This document shows, one piece after another, positions 36,301 through 46,765 of a DNA stretch of 64,000 nucleotides; positions within the stretch are counted from its first letter, which is position 1; each line of letters begins with the position of its first letter. The notes beneath the pieces were generated by a model. That model was not told the origin of the DNA. It saw nothing but the letters and a program-made list of their open reading frames with translations, and ran no database searches. Both the position numbers and the translations under genes were made by a program. The stretch lies in assembly GCA_036245805.1 (NCBI GenBank), contig BTRK01000005.1, forward strand, positions 24,404,984 through 24,468,983, in the 5' to 3' direction. The stretch is from Pristionchus mayeri (Eukaryota; Nematoda; Chromadorea; Rhabditida; Neodiplogasteridae).

Positions 36301-39300
36301 TCAGGCATGCCTTTCGAAGAACAAGCAGATGCACACTGTCAGTGTGTCTACAGTAGCCACATCCGACTACCACATCCGAGTGGACCTCAACGGTCAGTCA
36401 ACCTCGATCAAGATCGACACCGGAGCGGACATCACAATCGTCTCCGAGAAGACGTGGAGGAACATCGGCGAGCCCAAGTGCTCGAACGCCGACTGCACAG
36501 CAACGTGGGCCAATGGAGAGAAACTGGAACTACTCGGGAAGTTCAAGGCTACTGCCAAGTACGGCGGAGTCGAGGCGATCGCTGACATCTACGTCACTCG
36601 CCAGGACATCAATCTACTCGGAAGGAATCTCATCAAGCTGCTGGAGCTGATCGAGATCCGAGAGCCCGAAACGGTTCTCCATGTGATCAACGCATCACTC
36701 TCCACGAACGAGGAATACACTGAGTGGGTGAAGAAGGAGTATCCCGAAGTAACCGCCTCTGGACTCGGAAGCTGCACAGATAATGCGAAATTTCATCATC
36801 ACTATGCACTATCTCGTTTTTTGCTCGTAACTCGCTTCAACCTCATCCTAGAAGGTGAAGTCCTTAACCAAACGAACCCTTTCGGCGAGCTCTATCAAAA
36901 TCGATAATGATTGCGTCATCACTATGCAATATCCCTTTTTTGCTCATAACTCGCTTCAAAATTATCGCACGTGACATCATACGAACCCACTTGGTGAGCT
37001 CTTTCTATTGCATCATCGATTGCGTCTAGATTACGTAAGATGGCGCAATAATTTCGGATCTCGGCTCACAAGCATCACCCAGACCTCGGACCTTGACCAT
37101 TACTCTCCAGAGTGAGCTCCTTCAAAATTTGGTATTACGTCATCATTATGCAACATGACGCAATAATCGTTTATTTTGGCCATAAATCGGTTCGGCAATA
37201 ACTCGCGTTATTTGTATCGCTAAAACCCCACGATTCATTTTCCTAGGTAAACAGCCTTCAGTTGCCAACAATTTCGGATATAGCGCTGCTTCGAGGCCTC
37301 ACGAGCCTTTTACAACGTTTTAAGCAGGCTCTCACCAGTCGCGAACAACATTTATACTTATCACACAACCCCGCGAACCACGTAGCGACCGAAGGGCGCT
37401 ATTTTTTGCTCAGTTAATTAGTGTTGCAATACATAAAGAGGGGCTAACGAGCAGTAAAAAACAAGAACAACAATGCTATCAATAGCGGTTGAGGTTCGGT
37501 AGCCAAATCGGTATCGAGAGGGATGGAAAACAAGGATTTGGCATGCAAATCCAAAATAAAAATTAAATAATCGGCAATCAATCTCGATTGTCAAGCATGA
37601 TCATATTACACTCTTGTTGAACGCTCCCCGCAGCGGGCTCCTTAACAATACAAATGGAGTCGATGTAGAAGAAATACTGCAATTCGCTCCTCGCCTCACT
37701 TTTCATCTGATTCATCGTATACATTGAATACAAGAAGATGTAGTGCATGAAACCATAGTTGCTCTTCGAAAACATCTTTGTATTGTTTAATGGTTCTTTG
37801 TCCCTCTTTCTGATGAGAATGGCGTCAGATTAAGTATTGCAGCACTAAATAACTGAGCAAAAACATGACAATGGGTAAATAAACTCAAGGGAGAAGTAAG
37901 CGAGAGATGTACAAAATGAGCAAAACATTCGGCTGGGTTCGAGGATCGAACCCCCTACTTTCGGCAAAAAGAGCAGGACGCTTAGCCACTGAGCCAGATG
38001 GTGAGTTGAGGATGCCTCTTCATGAATCGTAGTCACCCTTAGCAAAGCTAGAGAAAATTTCATCACAAAACTCGATATTTTTCGGACTCGAATTTTTTAC
38101 CTTAGGAAACCTATATCCAATCAACTTACAGGGTGCGAGAAAAGTATGGTGACAAAATCAATTTCATCCTACTCGATGAACACTGTTTCAAATTATCTCT
38201 ATTTGCTACACTATGTTCCTTAGATATTTAACAAATTAACGCATAAATTACATAGAGAAATTCCTACTTGCTTGTGAGTATTAACTTATCAAAGAAATGA
38301 TGCATAAAAAATATCGTTTTTACGATACTAAATGCGACGTGTTCTTTGTCGCCCATTAGAACAACGATATAGATGAATCATTCAACCCATTTTTCTGATA
38401 AGTGCAACAATACATGAGTTTAAATATGTGATCCATTTACTTCGGGGGTTAGCTTCTACACCAGCAAAAAAATTTAAATGGCTTTCTTAGGAACGGCCCT
38501 CGAAAAATATTTTGTGTATTCAGAAGTTGCGTTCGTTAATCTCGAAAGTTATAATAATCGAATTATATTATTTATGATGCTCAACCACTCAGGAGCGTAA
38601 TTATGCATTCAGATTACTTTGGGATTGGGAACCTGGATCTTTAGATTGTTCGAAATTCTCCCAACTGGCCATATCAGGGATATTTTCCCATATCTGATTC
38701 TGATATTATGACCCTGTTTTCATTCAATTTGGCACATTCAAAATTCACAATTCGACCGCGCAATATGTGACACAAAGTTATGTTAAAAATATGCATGCTG
38801 AATATGAAAAGTAAATTCGTCGCTTTTCAATTTTTTGTGTATTTTTGTGTAATCACCAAAGTGTGATATATATATTTTATCTACGCTTGGCGGCGCAACG
38901 AAAGACGAATAGTTACTTAAGTATTATGATACAAGATAATGGACTCTCCTCATACTGAGGAAGAATGCGAAAGGGATGGGGGAGTGAAGGGGGTGGGGGT
39001 GCACTCGTAAAATGAGAGATCTAATCGGCTGGTCTCATCTGTCTTCGTCTGGTCTGTTGGAAGCATTATCGAGGAGGAGGCACTCGATGTAGACCAGGTA
39101 GACTCTGCTCCGAGAACCAGCGTCAGAAGATCTCTAGAAGGGGTGGACGAAGGGTGGGGGTGAGGGGATTGTCGGAAGGGGAGGGATAGTGGAAGGAAGG
39201 GATACTATTGGAAAATATATTTACTAAAATCAAATTCTAAAGCTCTCAATCTATTCTTGTAAACACAATACATGGGTAGGAAGAGCGTTCATAATCCTAG

Positions 39301-42300
39301 CAACTCTATGAGAAAAACAATGATTTCGAGGTGTGGATTTGGTTTTTTCGGTTTTTTCGTGATGCCATTAAATGGATATTTCTCCCTGTCCTAATAATCT
39401 AGCGCTAGCTAAGCAAGAGTAATCTAATCCGGAGTGATTTCTCTATTTAATCAAGTTAAAATAGATAGGTAATACTTATCCGAATTTTTGGAGTTATTAT
39501 TTGTACGAAAAATGAGCTGCGGGTCAAGGCATCAGAAATTTCAAATTGAAATTCGCGCAGCTCTAAGAGCCAGAGCTCCTTGGTGGTAAACTAACAAGGG
39601 ATCCGCACGTGGATGCGGTAACAGTTATGTACGAGATATATACCATTTGAAAGAGTGCTAAAAGTTGGTCCTAAATCATCTCTCAAAACCTGCTAAAGTT
39701 TTATGTGGCGTCCAGGAGAGGTCGACTAAGAAACACCAAAAATGTGCAGTGATCGAGTGCGCCTGCAGCACAACCACCTATGCACGATTAGCAATCCCTA
39801 GAAGTGCGCTCGTTTGGTGTAGTGGTGATCGTGCTTGACTGTGCTTTTTGCTCCCCGGGTTCGATTCCCATCAATGTCCAAATTTTTTGCTCGATTTTAC
39901 CAACTTGATTCTTATCGTTTTAGCCTTTTTAGAGGGTTTCATAGCATTGATATGTTATATTCTCTCATTTTAGATTTTCAATGTTAATCTAGGGAAAATC
40001 TGATTTTGCCATTTTTCATATGTAACCCTGTCACAGATTAGCTTATATAGCAGTTCAATGCTATGAACCACTTTAAAAAGGCTCAAACGATAAGAATCAA
40101 GTTGGTAAAATCGAGCAAAAAAGATTGGACATTGATGGGAATCGAACCCGGGGAGCAAAAAGCATAGGTGAGCACGTTAACCACTACACCAAACGAGCAC
40201 ACCTCTAGTAATTGCTAATCGTGCATAGGTGGTTGTGCTGCAGACGCACTCGATCACTGCACATTTTTGGTGTTTCTTAGTCGACCTCTCCTGGACGCCA
40301 CATAAAACTTTAGCAGGTTTTGAGAGATGATTTAGGGCCAACATATAACGCTTTTTCAACTGGTATATATTTCGTACATAACTGTTACCGCATCCACGTG
40401 CGGACCCCTTGTAAGATGAATATCTTGGAGCTATTATGCGCAGGTATATTGAGGCCCAAACTGGATGCATGATGATTGCGAGCTCGTGAGATATTACACA
40501 TAATATTTGTCACAATACTTTTCTCGCACCCTGTAGAGATGCAATCGGCTTGCCATTATGGTCAAGTTCGAATGCCGACCATGAAACTGGGATTGAGCGC
40601 ACTTTTGCGTCTCCCTCGTGAGAGCTGATATATTATATAACCAGGTCCAAAACCGGAAAATGCCTAAAAGCCGGTTCCAGAAAAAAGCCACTGCCAAAAG
40701 TTTTCTCGTCCCCGATATACACTAGCATAAATATCTCGAGAATATTACGCAAACTTTCGGCTCCTAGTTCCGCGCGGTCCTGCAATATCTCAGAAGACTC
40801 GTGATATACAGGGTGCGCCAAAATTACCGAGACTGTTATTTTCAAACGATTCCGAACGTGGAATCGAACTTGAGGGACATCGTTCGTGGCAAAGTTTGCC
40901 AGCAATATGGGTAATAGTATTCTACTATTTACGTTTGATGGGGCCTTCATTTACTCTGAGACAGGTCTTAAGTTTCTTCTCAGATCCACCTATCGATTCC
41001 CGCATGAAATTTTCATCGATTTCGTCCCTTGCTTTTTGAACGGCAGCATTGAGGGGATTTATTGTGGAGTTATTTATAGAGGGTATCTTGGCCTACAACA
41101 CCCCCAAACACTGAAGTCGAGGCGTTGAGATCGGGGGAATACGGGGGCCAGCCAGTGAGAGTTGTTTGGTCAGGTGGATGGGTGTCCGGCAACGAATTTA
41201 TCTTTTCAGCATGGAGCTGATTGTTGGTAACTCGTCGAGTGTTCCTGGTCGAAGTTGGATTGAGTTCAGTGTGTTAGCGCGTCTTCCAGGATGTGCATCA
41301 TGTAATACTCTTTCTTGATCTTGGCTCCCGGAGTGACAAAAACGAGAAGGAACTTGCCTGTTGAGTAAATTGCAGCCCAAACCCTGATGCAGAAGGGATG
41401 TCTGATATAGCCAATGAATCCACAACAATTATAGGATACTTCATGATCAGAGGCAGTAATTATGCTGGTTTGGATATTCAACATGCTTTCGACGGTAATG
41501 ATATTTACATCGCTGAACAACGTACTGAAATGCGCGGACCTGGCAAACTGCAACAACAGTTTACGGTTCCGTCTCTGCGACGCTTAATCTGACGCTAACC
41601 TAGTCCGTGCAACTTATTGTACTTGTAAGGGCGAAGAGTCAGCCGGGACTTGAGAAGACCAGAAACGGAAGTGCTCGAGATATCAATACTCTTGACCACC
41701 TGAGTACGGTTTCCAAGGACCATCTTTCGGATGCGTTCTCGGTTCCTTGTGGTGGAAACAGGTCTCTCTATGCCCGGACAGTCCTTATCGGTATCAAGCT
41801 GCTGGTGCATTATGACGATATCGGAAGCAGTCGATTTGCGAACGCCGAGTCGATGAGCGATGTCACACCGAACTTGTACTGACTGAGAATGAGGGTTGGG
41901 CACGACTAGACATCGCCATTACTGGAAAACTGACTAACTGGCACGATACCTTGAATAGTGAGAGACCAATGGTCACTCGCCATGATAATGCTATAGGGGT
42001 CGCGCATATCGATTGGGCGGCCGGGTTAAAGATTAATGAAATCAGTCTCGGTAATTTTGGCGCACCCTGTACGGTACGCGATCGCAAACTGGCGCATTTA
42101 TTGGGTACAGTCGCGCCCATAAGTCACCGGACACTTTTGGAATGGGTTTGAACTTTTTGCTCAGGAAATATATCATTCCGAGGCTAGGACGTTATGCTCC
42201 GAATTCATCGGATATTTTTCTTTTTGATATTGGGGTATGATACAATAGCCTAGTCATTGCGTAGTGATGACGCAATCAAAATATACTTATTCAAAACGGC

Positions 42301-44530
42301 ATTATCCTTGCCCTCAGGGCACGAAAAAAACTTTTTTACATGACCATTTTTTGGACAACCATAACTTTGTGGGAAAGTTAGGTAAAAATCTGGTTTTTGC
42401 ATAGGAATGTTCAAAATGTATTGAAGGACTGAGGCCCCACTTTTTAGAGCGATTGAATATCTCTCCCGCCCGCGGCGACCTTTTTTCGGAGGTATACTAT
42501 GGTCGGAAAACACCCTGTTTACGCACTCTCGTCGTCTGCACTCTCTCGCCCATAGTGGTAAACAGGGTGTTTCCAGACCATAGTATACCTCCTAGGCTAT
42601 TGCATCATACCCCAATATCAAAAAGAAAAATCTCGGATGAATTCGGTGCATAACGTCCTAGCCTCAGAATGATATATTTCCTGAGCAAAAAGTTCAAACC
42701 CATTCCAAATGTGTCCGGTGACTTATGGGCGCGACTGTACCCAATAGGGGGTGTTATTGTGCACCTTATTGGGGAGATTTACTCCCTTAGCCCCCTCTAA
42801 TTTTATTGGTCCTATTAGGGGAAAGCCGTTTTATAGGGGGCCTTATTGTTCGCCAATACCAGACACGATTGGTTAAGACGTTAATTAGAAAAAGGAGCTA
42901 AATCTGACCCACTGACCCTCTGCGTTATGGTTAGGGTTTCGGTACCTTTCGGTGTTGTTGCCTTTGACGATGCCCGAATGGAGTCTTGCAGAGTAGCGAG
43001 AGAGTCTGCCTCGCCCCCGCCTTGTACATTTTGTCCCAGGGCGGGATTTTTTTCAATGGGACGGTGCGGTGTATATTTTGTGGTTAAGGTTCATCTTCTT
43101 TCATCCCACCATCGTCACAAAGCGATCGTGTCCCAACTCCACTTTCATCATTCCAAAGACTTCTTCATTTTATCATCTTCCCGCTCTGAACGTTTGCTCG
43201 TTTGGGACTGGATGAACAATAAAATATCCTTTACGGTTAGTTATTCTATGGTTATTCAATAAATAAAAATAAAATCTCGTTGAGGTGCCTGATGATAACT
43301 CAATTTATATCTGGTCTATCGACTCCCAATCAATCTTTTCTGCTAGTTCTACTCAATTACAACGGCGCGAAAGTAGTTCGGGCCGTGTACTCTCATCATA
43401 CCAATTTGATAATGACTGTAGTATTCCTTACAAAGTAAGCACATCGGTTACTGAATATTTTAACCGAGTGTCCATCTTGAGATGCTTACGATAACTGATT
43501 CTACATTGCTCTTGCTGAGAGAGGAGAAAGGGTTGTCAAAACTAACTCTCCATGACACAACATCTCTTAATTGTGTGTATATAGGTAACTATATATGATC
43601 ACTATACGGGCACTAGGCCGGATGAGAAGTATGACGTCATAGTTCTCATCCGACCTAGTGCCTCTAGAAGAGTCGGACATCCGATAATGATTTCTTTCCA
43701 GTGATGTTCCATGACTCATCTTGCATATTCCCTTGGTACAACAGGGACCTTGGTATACTAACACTGGCACATAAGGTTGCACACTCTCTCTTCATTATTG
43801 GCATCGCCTTTCAGGTGGACAATTCAATTGAATCTCATCATTATTTCGATTGTTCACCATATATGCGACCTCACTTAATTCGACGAGTTCTCATATCATC
43901 TACTTGCAATTTCCATGATTGGACTATGGTTTCCGGCGAGGTTCCATTTGCAATCCCCTCCACATTACTTAATGTTACCCAACAACCGTGTAATATTTGA
44001 TTTTTCGCGGGTACCTGATGACGCCCACTCTCTTGATTTTGCATACTCTCTCACTCCTTTTGCCGTGATCAGGCACGCGCGCAAATTCAACCAATGTGAC
44101 GGTTGTTGGGTAACTTTAATCAGCACTCTCAGATGGATGATGAAACATCTCTCTCTTCTCTCTTTTTTGTCCCTGGAAAGTGTATTACCAGTACAGATGA
44201 TGTAAGAATATATTATTCTTTCGTTATACTATATCCCAACAGGAAATCGTAAGTATGATTCATGCATCTACCTCGATTCCTTCACTATATCTCACTTCAA
44301 TTCGTCACGCTCCTATCGTTAATGTGAGTATACTGTATCGAAGAACATGCATTATCACGAAAAGGGATTGGACGGTTTGTACTTGTGTAATTCTTTCCCT
44401 TGCAAGCACCTGTATATATTTTATCCTCTTGATGGAATAGACCTCGGGAAACAATAGATGCTTTCAATTTACAGGATGAAGAAGGAAGAGAGATGGAAAG
44501 CCTTGCTGAAGAAGCTCATTCTTCTAAAAG
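30320..44530 (+). CDS. Coronin-like WD40 repeat protein (partial, 5' exons not found)
   Basis: Coronins are actin-binding beta-propeller proteins. Phase-consistent exons: 30320-30481, 43089-43235, 43285-43434, 43482-43584, 43702-43775, 43815-43886 and 43941-43973, with likely further in-phase exons at 44124-44209, 44242-44321 and from 44475. The first gives a coronin blade, HTYPVSAVDFAHQDESKFAS then STDGEIRVWK. The second gives HKAIVSQLHFHHSKDFF..LLVWDW. The fourth and fifth give LTLHDTTSL and FPWYNRDLGILTLAHKVDNS, aligning with the coronin pattern of a WDT motif followed by PFYDxDTxxLYLAGKGDxxI. Several signature residues differ (HDT for WDT, AHKVD for GKGD), so it is a diverged coronin or POD-1-like protein or a decaying copy. 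Small introns are 39-54 nt except for element insertions; the first intron is 12.6 kb of transposons. The N-terminal basic segment is not in view. Confidence 0.7.
30482..32092. other. Coronin-like intron, unassigned part
   Basis: Mostly single-copy-looking AT-rich sequence. A minus-strand 93-codon frame (30521-30802) has no recognised family. Near 31733 a TAGGGACCGCAGAG word resembles a hAT family B terminus without a partner. Confidence 0.35.
32093..33516. mobile_element. Foldback element, about 625-bp arms, tRNA-like in each arm
   Basis: Arms 32093-32715 and 32886-33516 are nearly identical inverted copies, full of TACCGTAA words. Each carries a tRNA-like segment: plus strand 32464-32535 and minus strand 33080-33148, with A box TGGCCGAGTGG and B box GGTTCGAGTCC. 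No acceptor stem pairs. Each arm therefore has a possible internal polymerase III promoter pointing toward the loop. Confidence 0.88.
33517..33970. other. Unassigned intron sequence
   Basis: No gene or repeat recognised apart from a GGACAGGTAAGT-like donor word. Confidence 0.3.
33971..34755. mobile_element. hAT-type element, family B copy 3, 3' truncated
   Basis: Begins TAGGGACCGCGGAGG and follows copies at 10367 and 46972 for about 750 bases. Homology fades just before the putative LTR at 34756, and the right terminus is absent. Retrotransposon insertion or deletion removed its end. Confidence 0.8.
34756..35047 (+). repeat. Putative 5' LTR of gypsy element
   Basis: The stretch between TGTGAG and ...ACAACA directly precedes a TGG-starting primer-site-like sequence and then gag. 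Left border is a guess from the TG...CA rule and from the end of the hAT homology; no second LTR copy is in the window to prove it. Confidence 0.4.
35049..35066 (+). promoter_or_regulatory. Candidate tRNA primer-binding site
   Basis: TGGCGTTCAGGATTC begins one base after the putative LTR end. Its complement, GAATCCTGAACGCCA, has the form of a tRNA 3' end with T-arm, acceptor strand and CCA. Placement between an ...ACA LTR end and gag is the expected one. Confidence 0.4.
35396..36780 (+). pseudogene. Ty3/gypsy gag-protease fragment with two compensating frameshifts
   Basis: Gag starts at 35396 (MFGDEVLDNEELINQ). The reading frame shifts near 35820, continues to about 36236, and shifts back to the original phase. 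After the second shift there is a CCHC zinc knuckle (CGHCRRKGHIAQAC) and an aspartic protease with the active site IKIDTGADITIVSE (near 36413). The linker toward reverse transcriptase ends at GLGSC around 36775, where unrelated repeat sequence takes over, so reverse transcriptase, RNase H and integrase are missing. It lies in the large coronin-like intron in sense orientation. It may or may not be the family of the pol piece at 2-1222; no overlap allows a test. Confidence 0.88.
36781..37300. repeat. GCGTCATCACTATGCAA-type repeat fragment
   Basis: Several diverged copies of a theme with GCGTCATCACTATGCA and 'ctcgcttcaa' follow each other. The theme is shared with elements 42108-42737 and 60666-61730. 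It truncates the gypsy fragment. Confidence 0.55.
37301..38128. other. Unassigned intron sequence with a tRNA-like segment
   Basis: No exon recognised. A minus-strand tRNA-like segment lies at 37931-38006, with A box TGGCTCAGTGG and B box GGTTCGATCC; no acceptor pairing. Confidence 0.5.
38129..40533. mobile_element. 2.4-kb TIR element with TA target duplication
   Basis: The ends read CAGGGTGCGAGAAAAGTAT on the left and its complement on the right, extending to about 28 bases with one mismatch, and both are flanked by TA as in Tc1/mariner elements. No transposase is recognisable inside. It encloses a separate foldback (39588-40418), so it is composite. Confidence 0.85.
39588..40418. mobile_element. 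Foldback nested in TIR element, tRNA-like in each arm
   Basis: Arms 39588-39918 and 40092-40418 are inverted copies. A tRNA-like segment is at 39812-39885 (plus) and its mirror at 40123-40200 (minus), with A box TGGTGTAGTGG and B box GGTTCGATTCC. No pairing acceptor stem. Confidence 0.82.
40809..42069 (-). mobile_element. Tc1/mariner element, 1261 bp
   Basis: Terminal repeats CAGGGTGCGCCAAAATTACC and its complement, flanked by TA on both sides, enclose a degenerate minus-strand transposase. Size, TIR length and TA duplication all fit mariner. Confidence 0.92.
41090..41960 (-). pseudogene. Mariner-type transposase, inactivated
   Basis: In three frames the minus strand gives the family in order: a helix-turn-helix part (IAHRLGVRKSTASDIV), the GRPxS hinge as GIERPVSTTR, the second helix-turn-helix ending LRPYKYNKLHGL, the first catalytic aspartate region FSDVNIITVE, then VWAAIYSTGKFLLVFVTPGA and YYMMHILEDAL, and finally WPPYSPDLN (third catalytic region). 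The frames are separated by frameshifts and the region behind WPPYSPDLN is full of stops, so no active enzyme can be made. Confidence 0.9.
42108..42737. mobile_element. 630-bp MITE with TA target duplication
   Basis: CAGTCGCGCCCATAAGTCA at the left, its complement at the right and TA on both flanks. Long arms make it a foldback. It has lost the middle part still present in the copy at 60666-61730. Confidence 0.9.
42741..43088. other. End of the large coronin-like intron
   Basis: CCCAATAGGGGG-type words occur in both orientations. The frame upstream of 43089 is open but is not coronin-like. Confidence 0.35.
43611..43660. repeat. 50-bp near-perfect palindrome in coronin-like intron
   Basis: Arms of 25 bases differ at two positions and meet at TATGACGTCATA, which contains the CRE core TGACGTCA. 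It occupies much of the 117-nt intron between two coding exons. Confidence 0.9.
43974..44123. mobile_element. Intron made almost entirely of a MITE
   Basis: The intron begins at GTTACCCAACAACC and ends with the complement GGTTGTTGGGTAAC plus TTTAATCAG. The ends are TIRs of a small element also present at 57120-57545. The left TIR supplies the GT donor; the acceptor lies just outside the right TIR. Confidence 0.75.
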
Positions 44531-44714
44531 TACTTATTTATTTTCTATTTTTTGTGGGATGCGGTCTTTTTGCGATGCGATATCTGTAATACCGAAGTGT
44601 GCTGATGACCAAGAAGTGCACGGAGGGATTCCTACTTACTCACAGGGAAATAAGTCTACGATATTATACTTATGTGTAGTTTACAACTCCTCTGGTGTGA
44701 CTTCATTTTGAAAG

Positions 44715-45549
44715 TCTAATTCACTTATTTCAAAGTCCAATAATTAGACTTTGAATTCATCACGGAGTAACCTCGGAAAACTACAGTAACCAGCTCAAAC
44801 AGAGCGCACGGTGGAGGAGATTTTTCATAGACTTGTGATAGTTGTTTTAGTAATGAGCCACAGTGCGCTACAAAGTATTTATCACATCAGACAATCGACC
44901 GAGAACGACGATTGGCGATTTATAATAGCATTATTTATAAAGAATCAAGAAGTAAACTGGAGTGAATAAGGAGAGATTCGAAGTACGATTCGTAGGTCTT
45001 CTCGTAACTTTCATCTGCGCAGATTACAAACGTAGAGAATTAACTTGATAACATAATAAGTAAAAACAATGAATCTGCAAAATGCATTTGGATTGAGTAA
45101 ATAAAAGCAAACCTCTTGGCGAGTATAGTTCCGTATATTATCATGAGTTCGAAGAAAACGCTGAATCATCCCGAGCGACCTGGAATCTTAGCACAAGCAC
45201 AACTGAATATCCGAAAAGTACTTATCTGATATTGTTCCTGCTCCTCCTCCTTGATTGTGTACATAGATTGGATAGAGTGAGAACAGACGAATTAAAGTAA
45301 CCTGAAGTTAGAATACATGATAATGCAAAACCAAAGAAACAACAAAACAGTAAATAACTTAGAAGAAACAATGTAGAGTATTGATCAAATGAATTTCGAA
45401 TATGGGCAGCGCACGTGATTCGAAAACTGATTGGATCTCGACTTGGAAAGTCTAATATCATAACTTCGAAAGTCTAATATTTAGACTTTCGAAGCCTAAC
45501 GAGATTAGACTTTGAAAACCGTAGACTTATTTCCCCGTGAGTGCTCTAG
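44715..45549. other. Weakly supported small exons and AAGTCTAA repeats
   Basis: AAAGTCTAAT/ATTAGACTTT words occur in both orientations at 44713-44755 and 45447-45520. On the minus strand two segments could join (..MYTIKEEEQEQYQI and NSRSLGMIQRFLRTHDNIRN, 45265-45226 and 45190-45111) with an unusually short 35-nt intron; a possible last exon ends near 44935. No family is recognised. Confidence 0.25.
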
Positions 45550-45886
45550 GTGTGCCCAACCCTGTACTACTCTCGACGGGAGGGCGTAGATGGATTAATA
45601 TTGTAATTGGATCTATCATGTATGAGCAGATGTCTCGTTAAATATATGCTCACAAGAGAATCGTGCCATCCCTTCAAATCAATTCAATTTGAGATGGAAC
45701 GTTTCTGGATTCTCCATCCACTCCTTTGGCATCCTCCACAACAGCCCATTCGGTATCTACAACCAATCAATTTCCGCCTCAACTTTTTCCCTAATGGAAG
45801 TGGAAATGGAAAAGTTTAACGAAGTTTGTTCGTCTGAAATTAAATTATTCAGAAATGCTTTTGGTGATCCGACACACGGCTTTTAG
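45550..45886 (+). CDS. Unidentified gene, two terminal exons
   Basis: Exons 45550-45602 and 45659-45886 join in phase across a 56-nt intron (GTAATT donor). They read VPNPVLLSTGGRRWIN, then NRAIPSNQFNLRWNVSGFSI, then FGILHNSPFGIYNQSISAST and MEVEMEKFNE before a stop at 45884-45886. The sequence is protein-like but no family is recognised. It could be the end of the coronin-like gene upstream or an independent gene. Confidence 0.35.
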
Positions 45887-46480
45887 GGGGGCGACAGAGC
45901 CTCTCAATTACATACTTACCTAAAACCGTAAGCTTTTTTGACCCAGCGCAGGTAGGGAGCTGTAACTTTGCAAAAGGGAGCACAAACGTGGTATATAACC
46001 ATTAGAGTAACAAAAAAACCGAGCTTAATTGAAAAAAATTGAAATAATCGCGAAAAACAGTTGTCACTTTGCCACGGAGGGTTTCGAAATTAGGCGTTCA
46101 AAAATAGCGCGTAAAAAGGTCTGTGTGGGAAGCCTGCTAACGAGCGTAGCCAGACAGCTTGGAATGGATCGATACGTTGAAAGACGTAGAAATATAATTT
46201 TATAGCTGTTTTAGTGTTGTTAAACATGCCAAAATAAGCCTTGAAAAGTTTGAACAGTTTTACGAGTTAATTACTTAATTAATGGTCTTGATTAATTATT
46301 TCAGTATTACCTATAGATTCATTGTTGCTATTTACCCACCTTTGGAGCACATTCATTAACGCACAAACTATCTCAAACGAGAAATATGAGCAAAACATGT
46401 CAAAGCCGGCGATTTGGTGTAGCGCCTACGTAGTAGCTACTGTAGTTTTACACAGTCGCTACACCGTAATCTTTTCTTTC
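45887..46480. other. Gene-free stretch
   Basis: Nothing supported except a short hairpin at about 46413-46466 (GGTGTAGCG / CGCTACACC). Confidence 0.4.
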
Positions 46481-46765
46481 TCAACTGCACCATAATTCCC
46501 TGCATATCAAAGGAGCTTCTTCATCGAAACCCGCCGTGTTTGTCTGTTCGGATTGCGGCCATTTTCTGTACTCTCTACCGTATCCAAGCCATTTTTGAAA
46601 AATTTCATATAAATTCGTATCGTGCTTTTCAAGTTGTTCACTATATTCGCCACTAGGAGACCGACTGTTCGCACATTTAAAAAATATATTTGACTCAAAA
46701 AACCGTTTCCTCGCTTCGCTATACCGTTCTGACCATTCGGCTGGGTCAGGTTCGACGGCGCGCAT
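46481..46765 (-). CDS. Short conserved frame in a repeat unit
   Basis: A 94-codon frame (MRAVEPDPAEWSERYSEARK at the start, then FQKWLGYGREYRKWPQSEQT) is preserved in a second copy at 3200-3280 plus 4608-4790, where a foldback splits it. Conservation of the same residues in two dispersed copies suggests it was coding when the unit spread. Family unknown; could be element-encoded or a captured exon. Confidence 0.4.
   Translation of the reverse strand: MRAVEPDPAEWSERYSEARKRFFESNIFFKCANSRSPSGEYSEQLEKHDTNLYEIFQKWLGYGREYRKWPQSEQTNTAGFDEEAPLICRELWCS

Noticed and set aside
36238..36585. 115-codon plus-strand frame over the gypsy protease
   Set aside because: It is an out-of-phase shadow of the zinc knuckle and protease frame.
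39055..39150. Plus-strand frame IIEEEALDVDQVDSAPRTSV as an exon of the coronin-like gene
   Set aside because: The acceptor phase does not fit the flanking exons, and coronin blades join directly without it.
39812..39885. tRNA gene with perfect B box
   Set aside because: No acceptor stem pairing; part of a foldback arm.
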